Assembly (NCBI GenBank): GCA_026770025.1
Contig: JAMXDE010000018.1
Coordinates: forward strand, 248,001-312,000
Source of the DNA: Craspedostauros australis
Lineage: Eukaryota; Bacillariophyta; Bacillariophyceae; Mastogloiales; Achnanthaceae
DNA length: 64,000 nt
Reading direction: 5' to 3'
Positions within the stretch are counted from its first letter, which is position 1; every line of letters starts with the position of its first letter. Both the position numbers and the translations under genes were made by a program. The notes below the pieces were generated by a model. That model saw only the letters and a program-made list of their open reading frames with translations. It was not told the origin of the DNA and did not search any database. Positions 20,466 through 32,662 of the stretch are shown here, in pieces.

Positions 20466-22426
20466 GCATACCTACGCGCATATCCGCAGCGGGTATTCTG
20501 GCTAGCAAGCACAGAATGGAGCATGACAGGGCAGGGCAGGGAAGTGGGCCGTCGATCAATGAATGCACAAACGCATGCATGGTCGGAGGGCCTTCAATAA
20601 CAGCAGGGTTGTGGCAAACTTTTGATTGCAGCAACACACAATTCATCACACAAGGCACAGCAGCAGCAGCAACGGCACAGCTAAAACCAGAACTGCATCG
20701 CACCATCGCTCTGCCATACTACCATGCTTGCGCAATGACATGATGGTGGCAATGGGAGTAGCAGCAGCAGCAACAACAACAACAACAACAGCACAGAATG
20801 AGTCAAGGGGAAATGATAACATTCGATAGCACACCACATAACAGCTGCTCACAATATCTGTTCTTCAAATGCATGTCATCTTGCGAGTGCGTCACCATGC
20901 ATGGTCGTATCCATACTCTCATGAACACGAGGTTGTACGAGTTTGGGAGATGTTGCAGCAATCGGCGATGTTGATCATACTGGCGGCATTGTCGACTTTG
21001 ACGGTGGAAGATGCTCTGGGGAACGCTTGCGACAGTAGCAGCAACATCTACCACTAGTGTGTCACATCCGGTATTACTACATCACAGGACCGTCAAACAA
21101 CGAGACGAGCAGCGCACGAGTGAAGGAGGAAGCAATTGAGGAGAATCTCTCCAATGCACAGATACGAAGTTCTGATTCTCATTGTGTTCGTCCACATCGC
21201 AGCCGCCATCGTCGTCATCGTCGCCATCGGTGGCACGCGTTGGTCATTGTGAAGGTGTTTGCCAGGGAACCCATCCACATCCACGCGCTCACATACCCAC
21301 ACGTGCTATTGTACGACTATTCGGATTCTCACTCCCCCAACAATCTGTTGTGATCTCCTCTGACATAGAGTTGGTACTCTGACTCTATACTCTGTATACG
21401 TGCAGTACGACTAGTAATCTCTAGAGGGACAAAGACAGCAGTCCTCGAGAGGCACGTATGGCATTCGCAGAGGACTATGCATAAAGCACATCGTGGAGAT
21501 TCGGACAGAAAGACAAAGCAAAAAGCTCCTTGGAGGCGCTCTGAATGTTGGACAGCATAACGTGTCCGAGCGATGCGTCAGAATCTTCGTTGAACAGAAA
21601 GGCAACATCTTCGTCGGCTGTTTGCTCTTGGGAATGGAGAGGCGCTATCTCATGGCAGATGCGTCCACCAAATTTGATCATTCGTTGATCTGGATAGTTG
21701 GAAGTTGTGTGTTTCTGTGGGAATCATGACAAACCTCGCACGTTGAGATGGGAATCATCACTGGCCTCCAATCTTCCGAGAATAGATACGATGTTGGTGT
21801 GGAACGAACCTTGCGTGGTGTGCGTGGTGTGCGTGGTGAGCATGGATGAGCGTGATGCAGGTGATCGGAACGTGAGATTCGTTGTCGCGACATGGTCAAT
21901 GAAGGGAAGTGCTGGACTCCCCAAGGAAACAACTCTTTGATGAGCGCCAGAAGAATACGAAGACAGACAGAGAGAGGGAAGATGACATGAAATTCAGTGT
22001 TCGTCTGTGCCATTGGTTTGGACTGAGTCATCGCCGTGCGAAGGGGCTCGCCTGTGATTCTCCCTCGCACAAGGCAATGCAGTGCACAGCGCTGATTCAC
22101 GAAGGCGATAGTCATCGAGAAATTCAGTGATGATAGCCTGCTGGGGCTGATAGAGCTTTGGTTGGGATGACTACTATGGTGAAGTGCGGATGGCTGTGGT
22201 GCCGCTTGTGATCATGAGCAGACCAGCTCTTCCCACGCTCTGCCGATGTTCAGAATACTGTGTTCTCACTCGTTCGCGAAGTCGTAGGGAGTTGCATCAT
22301 GTGCAGGGTTGGTACTGCCTACAAAGGTGAGCTATGTAAGCGGACGAGCCCCACGAGCCGTGAGCTATACATGGTACACATGGGATACGTTAGCGCTTCT
22401 TGCTCAAGTCGCTTCACTTCGCGTAT
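20466..22426. other. Intergenic region left of transposon block
   Basis: Nearly 2 kb with no supportable gene. It contains a (CAG)n(CAA)n tract at 20761-20793 and a small GTGGTGTGC tandem near 21812-21842. Short frames on both strands (up to 145 residues) show no domain or targeting signal. Its right edge ends in GTAT, the target site of element A. Confidence 0.5.
20761..20793. repeat. (CAG)n(CAA)n trinucleotide tract
   Basis: A pure trinucleotide run a few hundred bases downstream of the zinc-finger stop codon. It is not within a recognised coding sequence. Confidence 0.9.
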
Positions 22427-25400
22427 GACCCCATTCAGGATACGATAGTATACAAATGCGGATTTTTAATATTTTTACTTTAATCATCCTATTATGTTGT
22501 AGATAGTATATGGGTTAAGTTACAAGCTTCTGGGCCTTGTAGTTAAAAAGTTTATATTTTTCGCATTAGTCTACGACTAAACACGTGAGGCATGCGAACG
22601 TAGAGGGGCGACTTGGATTCGAAATTCTCAGTCGTGTTTCGACCAATGTCCAGTCGTGTCCTTTATCGACACACTCACATTTCGCGTGGGTGAGGCGGGT
22701 TGTTGCGAAACAATGTCGAGGATTGGGCAGTGGCAGTAGGCATGCTGAAGTTGCTGCTTTATCTGGGCTGTGGATCAGTTGTCGAGATCCAGAGTTGTGG
22801 GTTGGTGTGTAATCCAAAGCCTGACCCCCACCAAGACTGTCACACTGCCTTGTTCTCGGTTCTGCCACCGTTCATGGCCCAACAGGTTGAGCTTCGTCCA
22901 TGTCCCATTCAGCACACATTGCCTTCCCTCCATGTACCCACTCAATTGTACAGCCTCGTCCTTGCTTCAGGTCTATTCCCTGCCTGTGTGCTTGGACCTC
23001 CTCTCTGCTGGTCGTCGCGAACAGTCATTGTTGGCTTCTGGCTGTTGTTCATCTGCTCTCCTCTCAACTTCTTGTTTCAGTGTCAGTGAACCTGCAAGCA
23101 CTCACATCACAACACCAGAAACAACAAGTAAAACCACTGCCGCCACCAGTCTCTTTTCACACCATGCCAACGGCTCAGTAGATGGCCATGGCATCCCATG
23201 TCCATGGGAGCAAAGCAGGTTCAGTAGGACTTTGTATTTACAAACAAACCTAAGTGTTCAATAAAATACATTTTACATACCAAAGGATAAGTCACTGTGC
23301 TTCATTGCACTATATATATAACCCATGGATTAAGCTTATTTGTGTGTGCCCAGCCTGCGCCGTAGACTTTTTTATGCCACCCGCTTTTATCTCGTGTAGG
23401 GCACGAGGCAGAACGGCTATCAAGTCAATATGTATGCACGCTCAGGGGATCATGACGGCCTCCACCTATCCTGCTCTCCACTATTCGTGGCTCTCTGGTA
23501 ATATCTGTAAGGTGTATGTATTTGTGTACTCATGCAGGGAAATCCAGGGACAGCCTCGTTCACGATGGCCAGTTACCGCCATCGGCGGAGCCAAGTTCGG
23601 ACTTCAACGGGAACTTCATTGCCTGGTATCTGCAGCACTCGGTGCACTTGTCCAAACCATATTTCGACCATTCCCATAGCTGTGGCTCCTTTGCCTGACA
23701 GCTGTAGTTGGGCCCACATAGCCATGCTTGCCCCTCATAGTTGCACTGCGTCTTGCAGAGTTGAGCTGTAGTCTCGCACCACCTGCCTCATGTGAGCCCC
23801 TGGCCCCTCATCAGTGCGATGCATCGCCTGATTGCGTTGGTGCCAATGCTCCCATGCCACCTTCCAGAGCTTGTGCACGATCCATGCCGCCCACCTTGCT
23901 GTGGACAGCCTGTGACCGATTTGCGCGTAGTACTGCTCCTGTAACTCGGTCCATGACCCCACGATCACGCCCGTGACCAGCCAATCCCATCCTGCCTCCT
24001 GTTGATTGTCCATCAGCTTTGCCTCAGCCCAGTTTGCGCATATGCGTCCAACAGGTCCCAGCCCTCTCAACACTTGCTTGACATTGCTCAACCGTATTTT
24101 CGCAATGGCAGGATGAGTCGGCATCTTCCACATCGTGATCCTCAGCCGTTTCCGCTGCACTTTCCAAAATGCCATCGATTCCAGTGAGCAGCAGACCCAG
24201 AGGTGGCCATAAGTTTCCATCTTGCCACACCTGGGGCAGCTGTCACTCGTCCTTGCCTTCTACCAAACCATCTGCATTCCCACAGCCACCTCCTGTATTG
24301 TGAGCTCCATGGTGAGCACTCTCTGTGTATTGGTGAGCTTGCCCGCCACCCGTTGTTGCACGCTTTTGTTGGCATCACCACCAATCACCTTCATGCCTCG
24401 CTCCCACCTGACCCTCGCCATGTCCGCCTCCACCACATCTCCAACGACACTGGCATATGTGATGCTCGACCTGCGAACGCCTTGTCTTGCAATGTGCCAC
24501 GATCACGTCCCTGTGTTCTGGTGAGAGCTTCACGCATCGCCCTCTTCGAGCATTCGTCATTGCTGTACTGCGATCCGGTCCGTAATGACATTCATATGCT
24601 CCCACACATCAAGTTCGTCAGGCTTCTTGTGCTCGTCCTGATGCCCACGCACGTGTCATCCCACAAACGTTGTACTCAGCTGGCTTCGGCCCCTCATGGC
24701 AGCCACCATCATGTCATGACCAGGACTCGCCAGATCCGGTTCATGTACCCACTCCAGCACCTTCAGGGCTTACAGGTTGTCACAGCTTCAGCGCCCCCGT
24801 CTGCCTTGTATTCCAAACCTCTCCTCCATTTCCCAAACCGTCATCGGCGCACTGTAGATTCCCGCCAACTCCGCTCGCTGGGACGATGTCAGGCCCTCCC
24901 TCCACGAAGCCTCAAAGGTTCCAAACACCATCACCTCCAGACTCTCATCAGTGGCCATCGCCCATGCCGCCATTCCCTTGCCATTTCTGGCAGACCCGTC
25001 ACTTCTGCCAACCGCCGTCTCTTCTCGTATACTCTGGGCCATATCTCTCCAGTCGACCTCGCATCTGATGTGTTCCCAGCCCATGACTTGGCCTTGCCAA
25101 GATCTCCCCAGACATTCTCCATCCCCTGGGTATCTGCCACCATGGTATCATCCCATTCGCCAACTGTCAGCATCAGTATGCCATCTCCTTGCTTGTAGCC
25201 ATCCACGGGGACCCTTCTCCATTTCCCACCACTCCCAGCACTTGCCAAAACAGCTTCCTTCTTGACTTCATCGGAACCTCCCTCTCTCCATTCCATCCAT
25301 CCCATCCATCCATCGCCATGGACCTGAAGCCTCCCAGTTTGCTCATTCTACCTCATGGAGGCCGCACTGCCTGCACTGCTCCACTTGCCCAGCTGTAAAC

Positions 25401-28400
25401 GATCCTGAAGCACACTATTCCGACCTAGCATCTCCTTGAGCTTGGACCTCCATGTTGCCCAATACGCTTGCTTGAGCCGCCCAACTGTAGGCACGTTCAC
25501 TTCACTGGCTTCCACCATCGCTCCATCATCTTCAAGGACCGCCTTCAGAATGCCTGTTCCGTCCGCCATAACGATCTCAGACATCCAGAACAACTTCATT
25601 GACCTTCGACACAGATTCACTTGTCGCATTTCTTCCCTGTTGCACAGCTCTGCAATGGCTTCCATTATTGGGCGATCACCCTGCCTCCTCGGTTGTATCA
25701 GATCCTCCACCGTTCGCACTTCCAGCTGTGCTGCAGATGCTTATTTGGTCACACTTGCCCACCACGACTGTGGAACCACCATTGACCACTTGCTTCCTAC
25801 CGCCTGGAAGATTCGCATCATACCTGCACTTGTCGCCACGGCCTGGTAGGATGCTCGCAGGAGCCTCCACCATGCATCGCTTCATGACCAACTTGATAGG
25901 CTTGCCGAGCGCCGTCCCTTTTTGACTGGTGTGCGTTGTGAACGAGTCTGCATTTTTGTCGTCAAGCGCCAACAGTCAAAATGACGATCCTTCCACCACT
26001 TCGAGTCCTTTGATCTCGACATCCGGAAATTCATCTGCCACCATCAACATCGATTCGATTCGATCTGGAGCACCACATACTTCCCAGTCTCCTTGTCATA
26101 CTGCACCTGATGCACCTTGGCTTGCTCAGTCAGAGTGAACCAATTCGCGCTGGTGGCTCCCACTTCCCATGTGCACCTCGCTGCCAGGGTGTGTACGATC
26201 GCCTCTGCCCTCACCAGATGCTCTGGGAGCATGTATGCGTAGACGATGTCGGTCTTCCCATTCCAGGGCACCTCCTTCTTGTCAACGTGGATAAACACCG
26301 GCCTCTTTGTGATCAGATGCACCTGATTGACAAGGTTCGATCTCAGTGGTTCCTTGAATCCATCGTGTCCAGCTCATCAAGGTCTTCGACCCCTCTGATT
26401 TGCACTTCCACCATCCTTCCCATTACCACTTTGTGTTTCTGTAGCATCTTTTTCATGGCTGCCACTCCATCTGGGCCCAACGTCATTGCCATTGGATGGG
26501 GGATGAATCTGTTGCAGAGTTCTCCTGGCCCAATCTTGGAGATGTCATTGAACATCTCACAGAGGATTTCGGCGATTCTCACATGGAAGCGGCTGTCAGC
26601 TTCAAGCCTGAGAGCTTGCCAAGGTTGCACCTTGAAAATCCTCCCCATAGCTTTATGAGCATCTTGCCATTCCTGGCTGATCATTCTGTCCGCCCTGACT
26701 CTTCCCTCAACTTCGCCTTTGACTCCTGCAGCCTTCAGATGCTTGTTGATGATGGCGCATATAGCAGGTCCATTGGAAAAGTTCCCCATGTAGGTGAGCA
26801 TTCCAATTTGCTTTGTGTACTCCGCTTCATCCAGCAGTCTCTTGTACAGAGTCTGTCCAGTTGACTGGTAGAAGAAACTCAGCTGCGATCCTGACTTTGA
26901 CATGATGTCCTTTGGATCACATGTCATAGCAATACGCACTTGTGCCGCCACTGTTCGACCATTCAATGTTGCCTTCATCCTGCTCACGTACATCATCAGC
27001 TCCTTCTCAGTTGTTGGAAATTGGTTGGCTTTGCCGATCACCTCGGTGGTGTCTTGCACCTTCCACACCATGAGGAAGATCATGTCGCCGTGATCCTTGA
27101 GCGCCCCTAGCCATTTTTAAGTGGCTTCAGATACCTCTTCACTGGATTGCCGCCTGATTTGACCAGTACTGTCATGTCAAATCTCTTCGCTACCATGCCT
27201 TCCTTCAGCGTATGCGTGGTCTTGCTCTCCACGGATGCATCGCTATCATTGTCTTCATCCGTTTTCGCACTTCTTGTGCTCCCTTCACTCTTGCATGACT
27301 CCTCATCTTTGTCAGACTCTTCACTCTCACTACTTGTGTTGTGCTCCATCGCCTTTGCCAAATGCTGTCCCTCCACCTCTATCGCGGTTGGTGTGCTGGT
27401 CATGAATTTGATTTTCTTCTGCTTGAGGTTTCTTGGTTGGACGATGTCGCTATCTCCCATCTTTCCCTTCTTTCCGCTCCCTTCTGTGGTTGTGCTCATC
27501 ATGCTGCTTTCGGTTTCCCCCATTACTGCATCTTTGCCTTGGGGAACGAACGTGATGTCTGGGTACCATGACCCCAACACATTCACAGCCGCTTTCCGCG
27601 CAATGGTGATCTCAGTCTTCCTCAGGAGCCCTCCTGAATTGGGAATCATCATGTCTTTCAGCATCATGTTGGGATCTGTCATGCTCAAGTCAGCAGCAAG
27701 TTGTTGGATCTGCTGTCGTCATTCGTCTGTTTTGGGCACTTGCGCTACACCGAATTATTTCTTCCATTGATGACCATGCTGATGAACACCTGCACTTCCT
27801 GCACTGGGATGGTGTGTCCTGTTTTCGCAGTCGCCTTCCCGGTCCACCTTTATCGTTGATTCATCATCCCTTTCGCCAGGATATGGATCGACCTGCCTTC
27901 CTCTGCCATCACTTCACGGTAGGAGAATGAAACAGCTACCTTGTGGATTTCTCCTGGCAGAGATTTCCACATGCTTGTCATTGTCTTACATGCAATGGAG
28001 ACTCCTGCCTTGTTTTCTCCTTCCACAAGTGTCAGCATCTTATCCCGTTTCTTGCTCCCAGCCTTCCTTGGCATGGTCTTGACAGCCCTTGTTTGTGACT
28101 GTCCTCCTCCATGTATGCCGTTGGCAGTCTCCTTATGATTTACCATTGCTTTGCCTGCCATTGTTGCTGCTGTTGGCCTCACTTCTGTATCTTTTCTACA
28201 GTTGACACCCATTGACGTCGGTGCTGTTTCGGTGTTTGCATTCATTTTGTAGAATACTATCTTTACATGTTTCTACTGTGTTTGTTTTCCTGGTCCCTGG
28301 TGTTATGCTCCATAACACAATACTGTATTATTATATGATACTATATGATATAATATTATGCTGTGTCATATTCGCAAGTGTTGCTATTGCCGTGAACGTG

Positions 28401-28753
28401 GAAGTGGACGTGTAGGGACGCCACCACCAACACCGTGCTGTTTGACATTCCTCGCACAAAGGAGGTAACGCACACCAGAGCCAAACCATCGACAACGCAA
28501 GGAATGAACGTGACACCGAACCTTTCACAACATCACCATCGAGGCCGCTGGATACCATTTCAGTCTGGCATCGACCGTCAATGATGTCACCATTCGCGTC
28601 CACGGTGAGGACAAGCCAGCCATGTATTTGTGTCGTAGAAGCTAGCTAAATATATCTAACCCTAATGGACAACACGAAAAACTGATGTCTAAAAATATCA
28701 CGTTTCAGTATCTCAAATCCGCAGAATAATACTCGACTTCGCTGAATGGGGCC
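22427..28753. mobile_element. Element A: TIR transposon with 4-bp target duplication
   Basis: The left end begins GACCCCATTCAGGAT and the right end finishes CTGAATGGGGCC, an inverted pair. The flanks are GTAT at 22423-22426 and GTAT at 28754-28757, a 4-bp target duplication. The left 650 bases align with the left arm of element B (28868 onward). The right 250 bases align with B's right arm (42577-42832), and a segment near 23090-23310 plus 28306-28480 aligns with B at about 35720-36050. Without its inserted retroelement A is only about 1.3 kb, so it looks like a short non-autonomous member of the family. A 100-residue minus frame in the left arm has no recognised domain. A 4-bp duplication with TIRs of about 40 bp excludes Tc1/mariner, hAT and MULE. 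The superfamily is unassigned. Confidence 0.8.
23311..28305 (-). mobile_element. Decayed retroelement inside A, no reverse transcriptase seen
   Basis: A broken retroelement reads right to left, in about nine open pieces, so with at least eight breaks. In order from the right: a basic low-complexity start, a conserved ORF1-like region of diatom repeat proteins (about 26040-27090), a middle domain (about 25350-25720), an RNase H domain (about 24790-25030) and a C-terminal domain (about 23735-24220). The last resembles the ends of diatom non-LTR elements (Trp-rich, ending in an HWHQRN-like stretch). I see no reverse transcriptase between the ORF1-like and middle regions. Its limits come from comparison with the uninterrupted copy in B near 35900. 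A 13-base direct repeat with three differences (23298-23310 and 28306-28318) may be an old target duplication. The class (non-LTR-like) is inferred. Confidence 0.6.
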
Positions 28754-28763
28754 GTATGCGAGG
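28754..28763. repeat. Target duplications: GTAT of A and CGAGG of Copia element
   Basis: GTAT (28754-28757) repeats the four bases left of element A. CGAGG (28759-28763) repeats the five bases right of the Copia element (52147-52151). Only one host base separates the two, so A and the Copia element entered the host sequence six bases apart or less. Confidence 0.85.
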
Positions 28764-28867
28764 AGTTAAATTGCGTTAGTTCGCGTCGTTTTTCGCGTGT
28801 CCGAGATGTCCCCGTAGATGGAACAAATCCGGATTGGATCGTTTGTTGTTGTTGTTGTTGACAATAG
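28764..28867 (-). repeat. 3' LTR of Copia element, outer piece
   Basis: These 104 bases match the first 104 bases of the intact LTR at 51262-51365. The piece ends with ATAG, the left copy of the 4-bp target duplication made by element B. Together with 42837-43617 it makes exactly 885 bases, the length of the intact LTR. Confidence 0.95.
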
Positions 28868-29549
28868 GACCCCATTCAGGATAGAAACGTACGTTTTTGC
28901 GGATTTTTAAGATAAGCACTTAGATCATCCTATTATGTTGTAGAGAGTATATCAGTGAAGTTACAAGATCCTGGGCCTTATACTTAAAAAGTTTATATTT
29001 TTCGCACTAATCTACAACTAAAAACGTTGCGCATGCGGACGTCGAGGGGAAAATGGGGTTCGGAATCTCCAGTCGTGCTTCAGGTTGATTTCCAGTCGTG
29101 CCCATCATTGACACACTCACATTTCGCGTGGGCGAGGCAGTTGGTTGCGAACAAATGTCGAGGATTGCGCAGTGGTAGGCATGATGAGGCTGTTGATTCG
29201 TCTGGGTTGTGGATCAGGCATCACAATCCAGAGTTGTGGGTTGGTGGGTAATCCAGATCTTGATGCCCAGCTTGACTTCCACACTGCTTTGTTCTCTGTT
29301 CTGCTGCTGTTCACAGCCATCGTTGGCTTCTGGCCATCGTTCATCTGCTTTGCTCTTGGCTTCTTGTTTCAGTGTCAATCACTTGTTTCTTCCGAATTGA
29401 ACGCAGTTTTGTGTGTTTTCCCGTTTCCGGAGACGCATGATTTTCTTGTTCTCAACGTATTTCACGTTTTGGACGAGAACAAAGGCCTGACGCCATCAAA
29501 TATTGATTCCAAATTTCTGATTTCTGATCATGTGTCGGCGAGAGGTGTT

Positions 29550-30650
29550 AGGGGGATATCGCATTTCACATTGCGAGTCCCACGGTACAAAATAACCTGA
29601 TAATGACATTTTTAGAGGGGCAACATGCGAACTTCCCCCTCGGAAAGTGAAACTCGATTGCGTTTTAGGAGCCAAAAACACAATTGAGTTTCACATTGCA
29701 GTCCCGGCAATCCAACCTTCCACGTGTTGGAACGAAACCAACGACCAATCATTTCTCTTCATTTGCAGCAATGTTGAGTCGTCCTTGTCGTGCTGATGAT
29801 AGTTTTTATGAGATGCTAATGATGATGAAACTAGCATTCCGAATGAGGGGTGCATGGAGCGATAGAGAGTGATTGCGATGTCGAATATGCTTGTAAGCTT
29901 CACATATGATATCTGCGCGCAAGTATCAAAGGCCCCCTTCATGATCCAGCTGAGGAATCTTTGCTCATATCCTATTTCACCCGATGCAACATCCGCGGCG
30001 TGTTCCTGATGCTCTGAGGATTAGTGTAGTCAGATACGACCAGGGACTTCGACCAACGGACATTTTGCATCCTTTGGAGATCCTGAATTCCATATCAGAA
30101 GTCGTTGGTGGTCTCCAATCACCCCAACATGCAATCGCAATGGTTCTGTGTAGACTGCGTAAAGAGCTTCTATTGGACAACAAACTGCTGATCTATCTCC
30201 ATAGTACGGTGATCAAGAGGTCTCTGCCATCGACATTGGCAACAGAGCCTTGAACAAGCCGTGAATTAGCAGGGACGAAGTGCTTGCGCATCTGTTGCCG
30301 GACCTCTGTTGGTGGCAAAGTTGAGACAGAAGAGATGGCAACGAACCTCTCACAACACGAAACTCCTAAGAGGAGAAAGAGGGATGTGTGTTGCGTACAA
30401 CTCAGAGCACACCCATTAACGATCCTACCATCCTTTGGTCTCAACAAGTGATGCGATAACCTGCAACGAAGCATTCAGATCATATCAGTCTAAACTCGAA
30501 CTACATTTTACAGAAGAGAAGCCGATTCAGTCATATTGGTCGTCTTTCTAGGTAGGTCACGAACGAGTCACGAGTACCAATGTGAAATCCGAACGTGAGT
30601 GCCACATGTGACATGAATGGAGGGGTGTGAATGTGAAATGCGATATCCCT
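29550..30650. mobile_element. Element E: short TIR element related to D
   Basis: The ends form an inverted pair. A perfect 20-bp core, GGGATATCGCATTTCACATT, starts at 29553 on the left and its complement ends at 30649. The first 75 bases of the left arm align with the right arm of D read inverted (shared GAGTCCCA, CAAAATAACCTGATA and GACATTT words), so E and D belong to one family. A 48-base imperfect hairpin lies at 29647-29694, about 97 bases from the left end. I see no clear target duplication, so the exact ends are less certain than for D. The interior holds no convincing coding frame. It is a probable MITE-like, non-autonomous element. Confidence 0.6.
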
Positions 30651-31429
30651 CTGTTCTCCATGAAACTATTTGAATTTTCAGTGACCAATCATTTCTTCTC
30701 GATGTCGCACAATATCTTCACGAAAGAGGGACAGACCTTGTATTTGGCAGTGAATACCAGTGGCGGTTGGGATCTTGGTGGGAGAGAGTTCAACTCGTGA
30801 TCCTGTTGTGTTGGGTGCAATCTCTCCAAGTTCGCCAACCTCTATCGCACCCACACACCACAAGCTACGATTCCAACAACAACAACAATGACAACAACAA
30901 TCTAACCACAAAAGCAGCTCCTGAAGAATCTGCGTTGTGACCGCCAGTTGTCATGATCGGAGATCGTTCCATGGAAGCGATTGGAAGCACAACCGGCATC
31001 CATTACTGAATTCATTGTTGGGGGCAACACGCATCTCGCACACTCAAAATTTGTCACTCTGCCTGGGAAACCTTTGACCGTGCGAGATGTGTGCACTCCG
31101 CGCGCGCGCAACACTTGTGATGTTGACATCTGTCGAAGGACCACTTTCGATTTGCATTGTCCACGTCGCGTGCAATGATTGGTGCAAAAACAAGTCCATC
31201 CGGTCGAGGGTTGTGACATGTTGGTGATTCCTTCGGTCTCTCTTGGGTCATTCATCCAAGGAATGTCGGATGAAGGATCAGGTGCGTGCCGCCGGGATTG
31301 ATCAGTGTTTGCAGATTGAGATGGTGGCGCTCAAGTATCAGATCGGTGTTGCCCCTGGCATCTGGCCTAGCACAAGTGTCCATTTGATTTTCATTCTTTC
31401 CATGCTTTGTGACTGACAGCGAAGGTATG

Positions 31430-32662
31430 AGCTTAGTGCTCGACTCGATTGCAGTGGACAATGATGATGGCGATAGTAGCATTTAATGACATGAAAGTCG
31501 CTGGATGGTCCAAGTGTTGAGGGTTCACACACAGCAGTATAGCATGATGCATGCCATGCAACAGAGATGAAGAACAACTCCAACGCAATACACACCATGT
31601 GGTGTCAGAGTCTGAACCACGAATGCAATGTTCCCATACACGCACAATGCCATCACCGATGCACTTACCTGGTGCAGGGCACCCCATCTTCTGCATGCTT
31701 TTTGCAATCCTCCCATCGACCCTCTTCCAGTGTCGCCTTGCGCATGTGGACGACTGACCTGTAGAATCAACGTCTGCACGAGGCAACCGATCTCGCGATC
31801 GGCGTATTCCAACAACAATGGAGCCCACATGACAGGGTATGTGAGCAGTCATCTCCCCTCTTCCAATATCTTCTCCTCAATTCTATCCATCGTCAGGCGC
31901 ACCCTGACATGAAGCCAGCATACGTCTCAAGTCTAGTATATGCCATCTGGGATCTGTGCGCATGGCCGGTGTAGGAAGGCATTATATGGCCAAGGCCCAA
32001 GCTCCAACTACGTGGCAACCGACTTGTGTACGTCGCTGCTGCATATTCTGGTGTACGCAGAGCCTGACAGGACTGTTTCCATGACTGTTTCCATGACTGT
32101 ACCGAATGCTGATCGCTGGATGCACTAAAACACTGACATCGGCGCGTGTGTAGAGGCAGCATCTTTGCCCAGTTGCCAACAGCCAAGCTCTCGCAACCTG
32201 GGCACATTCCATGCAGACATATAGATGTGGCGCATCGCTAGTCCCATGCATTGTTGCCTCCTCCTCATGATCGTAGCCTGCGTTGCAACACATCTCACCT
32301 ATTTTAGTCGTTCAACGCTGCCAAGCCGGATACCCTGGGCGGCCAAAGCGCTCTTGTGGTATGATCGTTGCTCGTTGCATGTGATCGTCGCCAAGTTTCT
32401 GCCAAGTATTTGAACGGATTGACTGATGACAATTGTGAGCCAAAAGAATCAATTCTGATGGTGCAGAGGCCGTCAGCAATGAACCGCGACCGTGCTCATG
32501 ACATACCATTTCACTGTTGCCATTGCCCTTGTCATGGCGCATTTGACATGTTCCATTCTCCAATGATGCAGGTTGGGCACGAAGCCCGACACGCAGATTC
32601 GCATCAGCAATCTGGCCACCACACATATGCGAATGAGCTCGGTTGTGATGTGTTTTCCTCAA
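31430..32662 (-). mobile_element. Retroelement C-terminal remnant in B
   Basis: Broken minus-strand frames include a stretch with a Cys-rich CCNAGYDHEEEATMH segment followed by HLYVCMEC. This recalls the zinc-binding segment that follows RNase H in diatom non-LTR-like repeats (CPRCG, then HVLRC). The surrounding frames are short and several breaks are visible. It is unrelated in position to the LINE further right. The assignment rests on motif style alone. Confidence 0.4.
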
